A stretch of 64,000 bases of DNA from Diplonema papillatum (taxonomy: Eukaryota; Euglenozoa; Diplonemea; Diplonemida; Diplonemidae), in the NCBI GenBank assembly GCA_030068145.1, contig JAPJBO010000124.1, forward strand, positions 1 through 64,000. The letters run 5' to 3'. Numbering within the stretch: the first letter of the stretch is position 1; every line of letters begins with the position of its first letter. Shown here one piece after another: positions 13,237 to 23,320 of the stretch. The position numbers were made by a program, and so were the translations under genes. The notes under the pieces were generated by a model that saw only the letters and a program-made list of their open reading frames with translations, did not search any database and was not told where the DNA came from.

Positions 13237-13695
13237 TGGTGCCGGTGCGTGGACATCTCTCACGCCGGGCTTTTGTCTGGTTCCGGCTGTTTCACTGGGG
13301 CTCGCCGAACATGGTCTTCCCTCGTAGGTCTTGTTTCGGCGGTTTGTCAAGTTCCAGAATGACACTGTCTTCTGGAGACCCCCAGTGTGCTTCTTGCGTC
13401 TGGGGAGCATCTGGACAACTTCAGCTGTCGTAGTATCAGCTGGCACGATCGATGGGGCGGCAACGGAATCTGGATGTGGTTGCCAGAAAGGACAGGTTCT
13501 CATAGCACTCTTGCTACAAACCCCAGAGAAAGTCACAAAGCTTTCTCCCGGAACCCACCCCTACAGGGGTACATCCTCTGTACAAATAGAGTATAATGGA
13601 TTATCGCTTATTATCGCATGCCGATTATGTGCGATAATTTTGTGCGATAATGTAATAATTATTATCGCATGCGAATCGTTTGACCACTATGCCTA

Positions 13696-14868
13696 GGGGG
13701 GGTCAATCTGTGTCCCAATTGGGCATTTTTCAAAGTTCATCATACTAGGGCCTTCTGGGGACCTGGCCCCCTGTAGAGCACCCCACACCGTCATTTCCAC
13801 AGGGTTTTCGAGCCTAAAATCGAGTGTAGAGCCCTAAAACGAGTATAAAACGCGAATTCAAAATTGCTGTCCAAAGTCGTGCCACCCTTTTACCCCACCG
13901 CAGAATTGCAAAAGGTGGGTGGTAATGCAGCTCAAGGCCACCACACAGGCAGCAAAAAAGTAGAAAAAAAACGCTTGTCTCGCGCACCATGCCTCACCAA
14001 TACAAGAAGAAAGGGGGTTCATTGGTCGCGGAGACGCCCATATAATGGCAGAACAGCTAGAGTGAGATTGTGCTCTGTAGGTTCGAATTTTCTTTCAGCA
14101 GTGCTGAAGGACACGATGCTCCTACGTGTAGGAGGGAAGGACAGGCTCGGATCGAGGGAAAGCGGGGACAGCGGGGCTACCGTCTGTGCTTGTCGTCATG
14201 CAAAAATGTCGAACCGTTTTTCTTCCTCACTTTCCACAAAGCGTGTCCCAGAACTGCACGAACATTGGTCTGAGCAGCTCTTCTCCGGTACTGCGTGCCG
14301 CCTATGAGGACGACAGGAATGTTTTTGCAACGATTCAGAAGCAGCATTCACCCCTTCACATCTGCCAAGGTGGCACAAACTGGACCTTACGTCTACCTGA
14401 GGGGCTTCTTTTGAAAATGCAACGCACGGAGCTGGTTAATCTTGCGACAGGGCTGCAACTGCCTTGCCGTACAAAGGCATCAGCGTTGACTTACGGCTGC
14501 AGCTCGGTGATGCTCTCTTTGATCGTTAAACTCAGTCTCCCCTAGCCTGGCGTAGCAAAATAGCGTTTTTGCTGGTGTTTTCCACCGCAGATGAGGGCCT
14601 CCTGGTCTCCCAGTATGAATTTAAAGTGAATTTTGGCGGTTGAAGTAGCCTGGGGTAAAAGGGTGGCACGACTTTGGACAGCATTTTTGACACCCTTGTT
14701 GAGCAACCATTCAACGCCCGTTGGGTGCACATCCAGCGGTATTACGTGCAGAATTGGTGTTTTGCACCCGAAAATCCAGTTTTCGGAGCCGGCTTTGTCG
14801 TTATATTTGAAGGTTGAAAAATGGTCCATTGGGACACTTTTAAACAGTAGATTGACCCCCCCCCCCCC
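13696..14868. mobile_element. Foldback element 2
   Basis: The left end is GGGGGGGTCAATCT followed by GTGTCCCAATTGG. The right end is its inverted counterpart (CCATTGGGACAC ... AGATTGACCCCCC). The imperfect arms extend inwards to an especially good match, GCTGTCCAAAGTCGTGCCAC at about 13867 and its complement at about 14663. The left G tract is shared with element 1. No target duplication can be read because the ends are homopolymers. One ORF lies inside. Confidence 0.65.
14186..14545 (+). CDS. Possible element-encoded protein, 119 aa
   Basis: Open frame between the two arms of foldback element 2. I do not recognise a domain. The C-terminal two thirds, from AYEDDRNVFATIQK onward, has mixed protein-like composition, while the first 30 residues look less convincing. 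It could be cargo of the element, a fragment of a captured gene, or a chance frame. The arms themselves are not coding. There is no similarity to the ORFs in the neighbouring elements. Confidence 0.25.
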   Translation: MLVVMQKCRTVFLPHFPQSVSQNCTNIGLSSSSPVLRAAYEDDRNVFATIQKQHSPLHICQGGTNWTLRLPEGLLLKMQRTELVNLATGLQLPCRTKASALTYGCSSVMLSLIVKLSLP

Positions 14869-15167
14869 CTTTGCGAAGTTTATATACGAGGCTGAACATC
14901 GACTCTGATATATGAGACGATGCCAAAGGGGGGGGGGGGGGGGGCGGTGATGTAGTTTTTTATTCAAAGGGGGGGGGGGGGGGGGGGGTTGGGCAGATGT
15001 TTTCTGGTATAGTAAGATACTGGGCATGTGGGGTATAGGACCCATACCCCCCCAGAAACCATGTTTTCGGGCCGATTTTGGGGTCCAATGCCCTCGGAGA
15101 ACCTTTTTCTGAGCGCAAAACTCAGTTGTTGTGGACTTTGAGGCCCCAGGTAGGGTTACGACTGTAC

Positions 15168-15724
15168 AATGGCTACGGCGGCAGCACCCACCCAGAACAG
15201 GAACTTAACTCTGTTCTCAGAATGCGTGACTCGTAAATGCGTTTCGTTCGAAGAATTGGCTCAAAAATTTGCAAGGCAAGACGCACACGAAGTACGATAG
15301 GTCACAGGGCTCCATGCGGAGACACTTTAGAGCGACGAGAGCCTTTCTGATGAAAGCTGCAGGAGTTGACCCGATTGCGCCCGGGGTCTCTGTACAGAGG
15401 GCGACCGACAAAGGTGACCCATGAGGCAGCAGGCATTCGACGATCTCGTGGAGGCAACCACCGACGTCGTGGGTCACGGAAACACTGTCGTGCACAAGAC
15501 GTTCGTCGCACAAATCCTTCTAGCACAGGCTGGTGGACGAAGAAGGCCAACTAACGGCAAAGGTGTCGTACAACACGTACCGCCAGCTACGTGGTGCCCG
15601 GTTCGAACACCTGGCCGGACGTGTGCGACACCTGCAGAAGGGAACACGATTAACCATCGCCTTCGTGAGGTTACCAGCAGCAAACTCACTTCTTTCGATC
15701 CGACAAGCCGATTTCTGCCAATAA
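15168..15724 (+). pseudogene. Frameshifted coding remnant in element 3
   Basis: A start at 15168 opens MATAAAPTQNRNLTLFSECV and stops at about 15299. Protein-like sequence continues in other frames: MRRHFRATRAFLMKAAGVDP, then VVHKTFVAQILLAQAGG, then DEEGQLTAKVSYNTYRQLRG to a stop at 15724. Successive frame changes with sensible peptide on both sides suggest a decayed gene. The family is not recognised. Confidence 0.35.
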
Positions 15725-15851
15725 AAGTTGCCAATACTGCCAGAAGAACCTGGGGTCAGCTTTTTTAACAACCAGGGGCCTCGCCTCCTTGATGATTGAT
15801 TTGCGTTGGACGACAGGTGACTCGATCCAACTTGGGGAACTGTTTTAGCTG

Positions 15852-15965
15852 GTGTACAGTGGGTTTCACACTGGATTTGCGGGTGTCACACTGGATTCCG
15901 CACTGGATTTTTGGGTGTCAGTGGATTTCACGCTGGATTTGCGGGTGTGGCACACTGGATCTAGC
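15852..15965. repeat. Short imperfect tandem repeat
   Basis: About five imperfect copies of a motif around CACTGGATTTGCGGGTGT, with unit lengths that vary, inside foldback element 3. Confidence 0.7.
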
Positions 15966-16221
15966 AGGTGTGCCCACGCCCGACACTTTGGCCGCACAGT
16001 TAACACCCCCACACGATGCTGGAGTGCACCGTGCGGGGCCTCGAAACCCACAGAAACAGAGTTTTGCGCTCAGAAAAAGGCTCTCCGAGGGCATTTGGCC
16101 CCAAAACCGGCCCGAAAAAATTGGTTTCTGGGGGGATATGGGTCCCATACCCCACATGCCCAGTATCTTACTGTGCCATAAAACATCTGCCCAAACCCCC
16201 CCCCCCCCCTTTTGGCATCGT

Positions 16222-16630
16222 ACCACATACATAGACACTGATCGCCACGTTTTCGCGGCTTCTTCCGAGTCGTGCTTGGCCTCTCTGAGGCTTCGGTTCA
16301 TGCAGGCTTTGGGTGGGTGGGTCGTTTCTTGCTCTGCGCAACAAGTATGTTTTCGGATGACTTACAAAGTATCGCGAAGGGTGAGAAGACGCAGACAGTG
16401 TGGCTTTGGTGGTTGATCGACCAGGACTCCTGTCCTGAAGAAGCAACGAGGAAAAAGAAACGGGAATGGAAACGGGAGATCGATTAACGATCACGCACAG
16501 AGAAAACGAAGCGCCTTTCATTTGCTACAGCGTGTTTGAATCCATCCTCAGGTGTGCTTGCAGTTCGTAGTGAGAGGAGGAAACACGCCCGCTGGGATTG
16601 GCGGGGCTCTTTACTCAGTGCATCGACAAG
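16222..16630. other. Non-coding spacer
   Basis: No gene seen. A stretch at about 16232-16285 (CTGATCGCCACGTTTTC...CTTCTTCCGAGT) recurs at about 19675-19710, so part of this spacer is dispersed repeat. Confidence 0.4.
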
Positions 16631-16830
16631 GGCAGGGTCGCCTATGGAGGCGTGTGTACTGTGAGGCGATGGAATGTATTTGGAGTGTAGTGTGTTTTGC
16701 AGGGAACACAGTGGAGCCCGGCCTCTGGAGGGCAGGGTCGCCTATGGAGGGGTGTGTACTGTGAGGCGATGGAATGTATTTGGAGTGTAGTGTGTTTTGC
16801 AGGGAACACAGTGGAGCCCGGCCTCTGGAG
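16631..16830. repeat. Two-copy 100-bp tandem duplication
   Basis: Two nearly identical 100-bp units (16631-16730 and 16731-16830), both starting GGCAGGGTCGCCTATGGAGG. They differ by a single base near position 20 of the unit, so the duplication is recent. Confidence 0.95.
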
Positions 16831-17202
16831 AAGCTGGAGCTAAAAAAAAGCGGGTGCCGCGTCACACACGTGTGTTCTGGGTGTAGCACAGCCCACCTTC
16901 TTTCAGGCAGCTTGCTTCCTGCGAGCCTCGACTCCGCCGTGTAGGATAAAAGAAGTGCGTAGCTTTGTTGTAGACAAGAGAAAACATAAAAGAAGAGAAA
17001 TAAGAGCGCGTCACTCGCAACAAAATGCCGTGACGAGCTTCTTATTTTGTTTTTTCCTGCCTTTTTTTCACGTTTTGTACCAAGTACCGTGTTTTCTACG
17101 CACAGAGCAGAACTGGATGTCGGAAAGGGGAAAAAACTCGTGTATGTGTGGGGCAGGGGGGCTGGCGGGTGACCACGACGACCACGTACTTGGAAAGCAC
17201 TG

Positions 17203-17380
17203 TTGAGCCGGTCCGTCCCTATCTCTTGAAACTGCATTGAAGTGCCTGCCGTTGTTTATCACAGTGAATCACGGTTCACCACGGTCTATCAGGTCCATCC
17301 CTAGTCCCTAGAGCTGCATCGAATTGCCCGGTGCTTTATTCTTCGGTCTATCACGGTCTATCAAGAGGGGACCGGCTCAA
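17203..17380. mobile_element. 178-bp MITE, copy 1
   Basis: Short non-coding element bounded by the inverted ends TTGAGCCGGTCC and GGACCGGCTCAA. A second copy, nearly identical over its length, lies at 59879-60057 inside an intron. The interior contains the repeated phrase ATCACGGT(C/T)(C/T)A. No clear target duplication at this copy. Confidence 0.8.
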
Positions 17381-17815
17381 TTGTGCAGCTGCGAAATACC
17401 ACGAGAGAAGTACATTTGGAAAAGAAAGTTGAAGTATGGCTAAAGATAAAGTGGTGTCACCTGAGGGGGTAATCTCAGGGCCGCCCACGTGATAAGCCGT
17501 TAAGCAGCGGCTGCCGGCTTATCCCGTGACACCTTTTATATGTACGTAAAACAGAGGCAATGCCAGTGTTAAAAAAAAAACGTAAAGCTTGCAGCCAACG
17601 TACTTGTAACTCGACTGCTGCTTCGTGCTTCGTCAGTCCACACAAAAGCAAGAAGTACGCGTGGTGTTTGGCCGGGGGGAAAGGAAGGGGGTGGGGTGCT
17701 GCATGAACACTGTTTCATGCAGCACCTTCATTCAAGGTCGAGCTCGGATACACGAGCGTGGCGACGGGGAGGACCGCTACACGAGTCGGAACAGCACCTG
17801 GGTGGTGAGGGAGTC
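17381..17815. other. 3' flank of the surface-protein gene, with hairpins
   Basis: No gene seen. Two inverted repeats stand out. In 17453-17534, GGTGTCAC and GTGACACC enclose GATAAGCCG/CGGCTTATC. At 17695-17726 there is a 13-bp perfect stem, GGTGCTGCATGAA and its complement, with a 6-nt loop. The second lies about 90 nt past the stop codon of the minus-strand gene, so it would be in that gene's 3' UTR or termination region. Confidence 0.5.
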
Positions 17816-18796
17816 TCACAGCATTGCACACACAGCGGCGATTGCCACGAGAAGAGACAGAGCAGGGGTGCCCGCAGGAGAACCGACAGTGTCGAGGACA
17901 TCGGCACCGTGGGCAATCTCGTTCGCGAATGTGGCGGAGGTGACGACGGCCAGGACCACAGACGACACGCCCCCGGTGAAGAGTACACCTTCCGCCGGCG
18001 TGTAGTCGCACAAGGCGCCAACCACCGCCATCGACGGCGAAATCAGGGCGTGCATCGACATAGTGTCGCTTGCCTTGTTGCACTGGCCAGCAACGAACCC
18101 GATGGAGGACTCCTGAATCGCGCAAGCGTTGTCGCTGAACTCCTCGAGGGAGATCACACTCCGACCCCGGAAGCACGTCATCATCTGCTTGTAGGAACCC
18201 GGTGCCAGCACGCAGTCATCCGAAGCTCTGCGGCAGCAGAACCCGTCGCAGACGTTCTCGCACTTCGAAGCGCCGACCGGGGCAGGAGCCGTCGACTGCA
18301 CAAACACCGGAACCGTTTCAACGGACGCTGCGTTGCCCTCGCATTTCCCGTTGTTGTACTCGGTCAAGATCACCTCCTGCCCGTAAAGCTTCGCCTGCAT
18401 GCCGGCCATTTCGCACGCCTCCACTGCGCCGAGAGTCGTCTGGAAGCGAACTGAGAATTCGTCGAAATGATAGCACTGGCCTTGGATCAGAATGACGCGC
18501 GTCCGTTTGTTTTCGTCCGTGCAGTCTGTGGAGCTGGTCCAGTAGTCCATGGTCCATGTGGTAGCCTTGTCACCTTTGGCTTTGCACTCCGCCAGATCTT
18601 CGTTCGCGGTGAATTTCATAGATGCCGTATTCCAGCGCATGCAGTTCCCGATACTAGCCCTCGTCGTCGGAACCGAGTCACCACATGCTGCCATCCCGGT
18701 CCCGGAACCTGCGAACAGAGTCGGCACAAGGTTCGGTTGGAAGACCTGCGCACTGGCAGCCGCCAGGAGGGTCGCGAAACAGACAAGCTTCTGCAT
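17816..18796 (-). CDS. Secreted, probably GPI-anchored Cys-rich protein
   Basis: Intronless frame of 326 aa ending in TGA. The N-terminus MQKLVCFATLLAAASAQ is a classic signal peptide with a likely cut after ASA (residue 16). The C-terminus ends in a hydrophobic tail, ALSLLVAIAAVCAML, with no charged residues after it. It is preceded by small residues (GSPAGTP), the pattern of a GPI-attachment signal. The mature part carries many cysteines, including CENVCDGFCCRR near the middle, so disulfide bonding outside the cell is expected. I recognise no enzymatic domain. A surface coat or adhesion protein is an inference. It could alternatively be retained as a single-pass membrane protein. The start is the only Met before the signal sequence. 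Confidence 0.8.
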   Translation of the reverse strand: MQKLVCFATLLAAASAQVFQPNLVPTLFAGSGTGMAACGDSVPTTRASIGNCMRWNTASMKFTANEDLAECKAKGDKATTWTMDYWTSSTDCTDENKRTRVILIQGQCYHFDEFSVRFQTTLGAVEACEMAGMQAKLYGQEVILTEYNNGKCEGNAASVETVPVFVQSTAPAPVGASKCENVCDGFCCRRASDDCVLAPGSYKQMMTCFRGRSVISLEEFSDNACAIQESSIGFVAGQCNKASDTMSMHALISPSMAVVGALCDYTPAEGVLFTGGVSSVVLAVVTSATFANEIAHGADVLDTVGSPAGTPALSLLVAIAAVCAML

Positions 18797-19262
18797 CTCT
18801 TTTTAGACTGTAGTCTGTTGGTTTCTTTTTTTGTTTGTTGGTTTGGTTGACTGTCGTTTGCTTGTGTGTTTGGTTGGTTCTGTTTTTCCTCCTCTTGTTC
18901 CATGGAACTCGTGCTATCCTTTCAATCTGCGACTCGAGAGGTCGTGAATCAAATGCTCCGGGTGTGCGGAGGTGATTCTGTCTTGTTTTTGCATTCTGCA
19001 GCCATTATTTCAGCCTAAACGAGCATCCGACCAGTTATTTTGGATTTCCCGAGCATTCTAGGACCACCCGAGTGGTAGGTTTCTAGTTTTGGGCTGCTGG
19101 GGCCCCCCTTTTTTCGGCAAAGCAGGGGTCTTTCAGGGTCCTTTCAGGGTCCTTTCGGAGCAGGGTGTAGTCGTGCCAATGACGTTGTGGCCTTCCTATC
19201 CAACATTTTCGCAGCCGGTGATCTACAACTCATTCAGACGGGACGAACTTCGAGGTTGTTTG
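18797..19262. other. 5' flank of the surface-protein gene
   Basis: Upstream of the minus-strand start at 18796. T/G-rich low-complexity sequence at about 18800-18895. No gene, no obvious TATA box. Confidence 0.4.
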
Positions 19263-19382
19263 GTTGAACGCTTACGCCCATGTAAACGCGCCTGTGCTTC
19301 GTGTGGGCTACAGCACATTTACCTCCTTCGATATTTTGCAACTGGCAGCCTCCTGAAGTATTTCCCACAAAGCAGGTGCTCG
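19263..19382 (+). repeat. Dispersed SINE-like repeat R1, diverged copy
   Basis: Diverged copy of family R1. It keeps GAACGCTTACGCCC, TCGTGTGGGCTACAGCACAT, TTGCAACTGGCAGCCTCCT and ACAAAGCAGGTGCT, but lacks the A-rich tail seen in other copies. Confidence 0.7.
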
Positions 19383-20110
19383 TTTGGCACAATCAGCGCG
19401 GTGGGTGTTGAGTTGAGTCAGCTTACTGTGAGTAACACCAAAGGCAGCCCTTACAAAGACCAGCCACAGTCAACGCCGCGTGGGTGCGGGCTTTGATATT
19501 AATCATCCTGTTTCAAACCCCCGATTGCGCGTGACCTGGAAGCACCCAGAGGGTGTCGGTGATACAAAGGTGCAGTTGCCCGCATCCATCCGGCAATCAG
19601 CTCGCTTCGGGAAGGTGACGCTGGACAAGGTGTCCCGCGCTGCCCCAAGAATATGTGCTTGCTCTTTCCGCCCACTGATCGCCACGTTTTCACTGCTTCT
19701 TCCGAGTTATGCTGTTGGCCTCTCAGATGGTCTGTTCGTTTCTTGTCTCCCCGGTGTGCCGTGGCTTGTATTGCGCTTCAACGGAGCTGGAATTGGAGAT
19801 GCTTGCGGACCAAACCACGGCCTGGCGCCCGGAAATATTCCATGGACGGCTGGATCCCACTTGGGATCGCCTCGCCTTTTGAGTGCGCTGGGGCAGATTT
19901 CAGGTCCACTGTTTCGCTGTTTTCTCCTCTCTTCTCGCAAGAAACTTCAGCCGCCCGCAAAACTGGCACTGGTTCGTTTCTGCCCCCCCCCGAATATTTC
20001 CGGGCAACGCGCGAACAGTCCTCTCTCGCTCTCTCTTTCGACGGCGGATAAAGGAAGTGAATGGGAAGCAGCGGAGGAGAGCGGGCGAGCGAGCAAGGAA
20101 TGAGAGAAAT
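19383..20110. other. No gene identified
   Basis: Several overlapping open frames, none protein-like to my eye. Shares a short stretch with 16232-16285. Confidence 0.3.
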
Positions 20111-20250
20111 GAACGCTTACGCCCGCCACTAAACCCAGAAAACCCTGTGTTTCGTGTGGGCTACAGCACATTTGCCTCCTTTGATCTTTCGCAACCGGCA
20201 GCCTCCTCAAGTATTTCCTACAAAGCAGGTGCTTTTACAAAAAAGAAAAA
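20111..20250 (+). repeat. SINE-like repeat R1, well-preserved copy
   Basis: Reference copy of the family: GAACGCTTACGCCCGCCACT, ..TTTCGTGTGGGCTACAGCAC.., ..CCTCCTTTGATCTTTCGCAA.., ..ACAAAGCAGGTGCTTTTACA, then an A-rich end (AAAAAAGAAAAACG). Most copies end in A-rich tracts on the same side, which suggests spread by reverse transcription. No pol III A/B box was convincingly identified. Confidence 0.75.
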
Positions 20251-21464
20251 CGAGTCCGAGGAGCGGTTGCCCACCTCAGCAGCAGTCGCGGGATCCCTTC
20301 CGTTGGTGCACTTGGCATCACGGGGTAGTTGGCAGCGCAGTGAGGTTCTCGTTTGTTAAAAGGGTCTTCGAGAGGCCCCCAAGGGAGGTGGAAGGCGAGG
20401 CTGCATCGCTGCACCGCACGTGACTGGGAGAAGACAGGAAAAGCGCGAGCGTTGGCAGAGAATGAAGTTGCTCTTCGAATGAAAGTTCGCTTGAAACTCC
20501 GGGGTTTCAGAGTATCCGCATGACTTCTAGAACGCTGCGTACCCAGGATATTTTTAAAGGTGGTGGTTACACGGGAAGAGTACCTTTGTGGACCTTTTGC
20601 CATTGATCGATTGTTGGCTGGCGTTGGTGGTTGTGCCCACCTGCCAGCAGTTCGTGATACACGAGTTTCTTGTTCTGCGACGGAATCTCATCTCGTTTGT
20701 TGGAGAGAAGTACGGGTCGTAGAGGAGTCTAGTTCACGCATTTACTGGAAAGGGATTTGAGGTCAAGTACATTTGCTGGGACCCGAAAGGTAGTGAACTA
20801 TGCCTGAATAGGACAAAGCCGGGAGAATCCCTTGAGTCCGTTGCGGTGTTGACGTGCACTCGCTCGTCAAAGCTGGGTAGATAGCTGGCTGGTTCACTCC
20901 GAAGTTTCTCACGGAATAGCTAGTGAAACCGGAGATGATTGGAACTGTGAAACAGCGGCGTTTTCAAATACTTCACAGATCCGTGGATTCGGCAAATGGC
21001 CTTCGAACAAAATCACTAAACAACAGCTGCGCCCAGTTGACGTGTTGCCTCCGCTTTACTCAAAAGGCGCCCATGGTCTTTGCGCTTCTCCTCTTGTCAT
21101 TTGATTGCGACGGGACGATCGTCAAAGTGTGACCGGCCGCGAAGTACTATTGGTTGCTTTGCTTTTGCTGCTGCGAAGAAGGGGTTGTTTTCTTCTCTTT
21201 TTTCTCCTTCTTCTCCTGCTCTCCTCTTCTTGCTTTTTTCACGCTTTCTTGGCGCTTGTCAAGTTTTCTCTTTTAGTTCGAGTTTTAAGGATCCGTGGTT
21301 GTATGTCTCCAGTAGTGACGGCGGGTTTTGGGGGTTCGTTCATGTGCCTTGTTCCTTTTCTTTTTCTGCAGGGCCCGGGGTTCGCCACCTCTCGTACCTT
21401 CGCGCGAAGTATCGTCATTGAATTCTGCTTGGGCGGAGCCATCAAAGCGCGCAGCGTGGTACAT
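20251..21464. other. No gene identified
   Basis: No convincing coding sequence. A stretch at about 20470-20525 (AAAGTTCGCTTGAAACTCCG) recurs at about 56570-56610. T/C-rich tract at about 21180-21250. Confidence 0.35.
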
Positions 21465-21612
21465 TCTACGGAAGGGATCGTTCGCGATTCAAGAAGAGGG
21501 ATGCCGATTAGAATGAGTATGAATGGCATACCACATGCTCGAAAGACATGGAGGGAAACAAACAAATGAATCGGTCATGTGCCAATGAAAATGCAAAAGT
21601 CAAGACCGTCAT
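21465..21612 (+). repeat. rDNA 5' spacer (ETS) fragment
   Basis: Matches, in reverse complement, the sequence just upstream of the 18S 5' end at about 46035-46170. Shared words include GATGCCGATTAGAATGAGTA, CTCGAAAGACATGGAGGGAA and AATGAATCGGTCATGTGCCA. It is a displaced piece of ribosomal spacer, not an rRNA gene. Confidence 0.8.
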
Positions 21613-22324
21613 CGAAAACGATCCCAAGAGAGTTTAGAAGCATCCAGAACTGCTGGCTACAGCTGATCTGCACACATGCCAAGTCGACTCTGGCGGACTA
21701 GCAAAGGGTCCGCTGTTACTTTAAAAAAGCCACACCCACCGGCCGCAGGGGGGGGTCACACGCTAGAGTGTAGTAACGCGCACGCTATCGGGTGCGTGTA
21801 CGTACACAACCTCACGTAGCACAGCTGCAATAGCAGTGCTCAGACATGGTTCTAAGAAGCCATGGCGGCATCAGTAGAAAATCAAGCGGTGGTCCATTCT
21901 GTTACGTTGAGCAATCCGACGCCGAGCTGGCACGGGTTGACGAGGGATCCGAAGCCCACTTATTTTTGGTTCGGTTCTGAGAGGTCCAGAAGCCATTCTC
22001 GACAAGTACACGAGGGAAGGAAACGACAAAAAGCAAAAGAAAAGAGAAAAAAAACGTTGTGCGGATTTAAGAAGACCGCCACTAAATATAGCCTGCGCCG
22101 GCCAATGGGAGGGAAGGGAGGCGTGATCGCTATCCTGTGGGTTGTACAGAAAAATCCACGGACTCAGGCTTGCACGCCTCGTCCCTTGATTTGGCCGTGA
22201 CGATGCACATCGGTCCCGGGCGGGCAGAACGGTCGCGCTTCATCGATATATTCGGGGGTCGACAGCCTCGCACGCGAGAAGGTCGAGGCCCTGACTATTT
22301 CTGCTCAAGCGGTAGATTGTAGTA
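21613..22324. other. No gene identified
   Basis: No convincing coding or structural feature. Confidence 0.3.
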
Positions 22325-22600
22325 CTAACAATCTTGCGGGTTGCCCTTCAATGTATTGTGCAGGCTAAAAAGACGTAGGCAAGCGTGTTTTGGTGGTTGA
22401 GCAGAATCCCTAACCTGACACAGGGTAAAAACACTATGTATTGTGCAGGCTAAAAAGACGTAGGCAGCGTGTTTTGGTAGTTGATCAGAATTCCTTACCT
22501 TAATATACACAGGGTAAATACAAGTGGGAAAACGATCACCCGGCACGCACAAACAAAACGAAGCGCCTGTCTTTTTGCGCTTCCCGGCGACAATATTCCC
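22325..22600 (-). repeat. Dispersed repeat R2, two partial copies
   Basis: Minus-strand copies of the family also found at 49895-50030 and 55480-55660. Key words in plus orientation are GACAGGCGCTTCGTTTTGTT, CCAAAACACGCTGCCTACGT and TTAGCCTGTACAATAC. The terminal part (AGACGTAGGCA...GTGTTTTGGTGGTTGA) is present twice here in tandem. The left end TAACAATCTTGCGGGTTGCC is shared with 55620-55660. Confidence 0.8.
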
Positions 22601-23320
22601 CAGCTTCTGAGGCTGGGCTCCACCGTGTAGCTTTCCGACAGGGGTTGCTGCCATGCGAGATGCAGCAAGGGCATGCACAAACCTTTTGAGGACTCTAAAA
22701 GTTATGTGCTGGTCACCGCCGCTCGAGGCAGAAGCTTGTTCAAAAAGAAATGCCCGCCACCCACTTCTCGTATGCCAACCGGGGGGTGCGCTTGTAGACA
22801 ATGCGAACCGCAGACGACCGCTACCCAACACGCCCTGCGCCGAGTGCAACGGCTGCGACACGCGGTCCTCACCCCGCCCCAAAAGATCTTGCCGCACGAC
22901 CCGCGTTGGTATGGATTCACATGCTGAGTAACGTCGCATGTGATCACATGCCTGCAAACAGGTAATATTATCCTCCTTGGCGCGCGCTTTGCACTGCGAC
23001 TGGCTTTAATCACAGTGCCGGGAAGGGATAAGTAAGCGAACCAAGTGGTGTGCTCGTCACGTTTTCATCCCATCATAGCGCCTCAGGACACGGAAAGCAA
23101 GGGAGGAGGGGAGGACAGTGGCAAGCAAGAGGGTGAGGCGTTGTGTAAAGGGAGAAGTACCTGTACCACAGTATGTTGGTCGGATAATAATAATCCTCCA
23201 ATCGACCAACAGGCGCGGTTTTTTCTTTGTGCGATTCAACCTACGTGCGTTCAGGTTAAACCGCTGCCATCGTTCTTTTTAGCTGTACCAAATTGTGGGA
23301 AGCAGTTTGGCTGTCGCAAA
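22601..23320. other. No gene identified
   Basis: No convincing coding sequence. Confidence 0.3.

Larger units (their letters stand above)
12086..13702. mobile_element. Foldback element 1 (GCGATAAT type)
   Basis: Both ends carry the same inverted sequence: a C tract followed by TAGGCATAGTGGTCAAACG on the left, and its reverse complement followed by a G tract on the right. Inside each end are short AT-rich tandem repeats built on GCGATAAT/ATTATCGC (about 12113-12285 and 13597-13675). The interior holds a second large imperfect inverted repeat (about 12512-12735 against 13000-13236). No transposase was recognised, so the element is likely non-autonomous. Its right G tract abuts the next element. 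Confidence 0.75.
14917..16221. mobile_element. Foldback element 3
   Basis: Outer inverted ends are ACGATGCCAAA plus a long G tract on the left, and a C tract plus TTTTGGCATCGT on the right. Inside lies an inverted repeat of about 145 bp (14978-15122 against 16060-16205) with TGGGCAGATGTTTT, ACTGGGCATGTGGGGTATAG and CCCTCGGAGA shared. The left arm has an additional G-tract insertion at about 14930-14980. No target duplication is visible. The interior holds a broken coding region and a small minisatellite. Confidence 0.7.

Noticed and set aside
14925..15000. Long G tracts as telomeric or quadruplex signal
   Set aside because: Homopolymer runs at element ends rather than a telomere-type repeat. 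Exact lengths may also be sequencing artefacts.
16611..17237. 208-residue minus frame
   Set aside because: Depends on the recent 100-bp tandem duplication and is low-complexity, with no support.
17696..18454. 252-residue plus-strand frame
   Set aside because: Antisense to the signal-peptide/GPI gene, which has clear domain logic on the minus strand.
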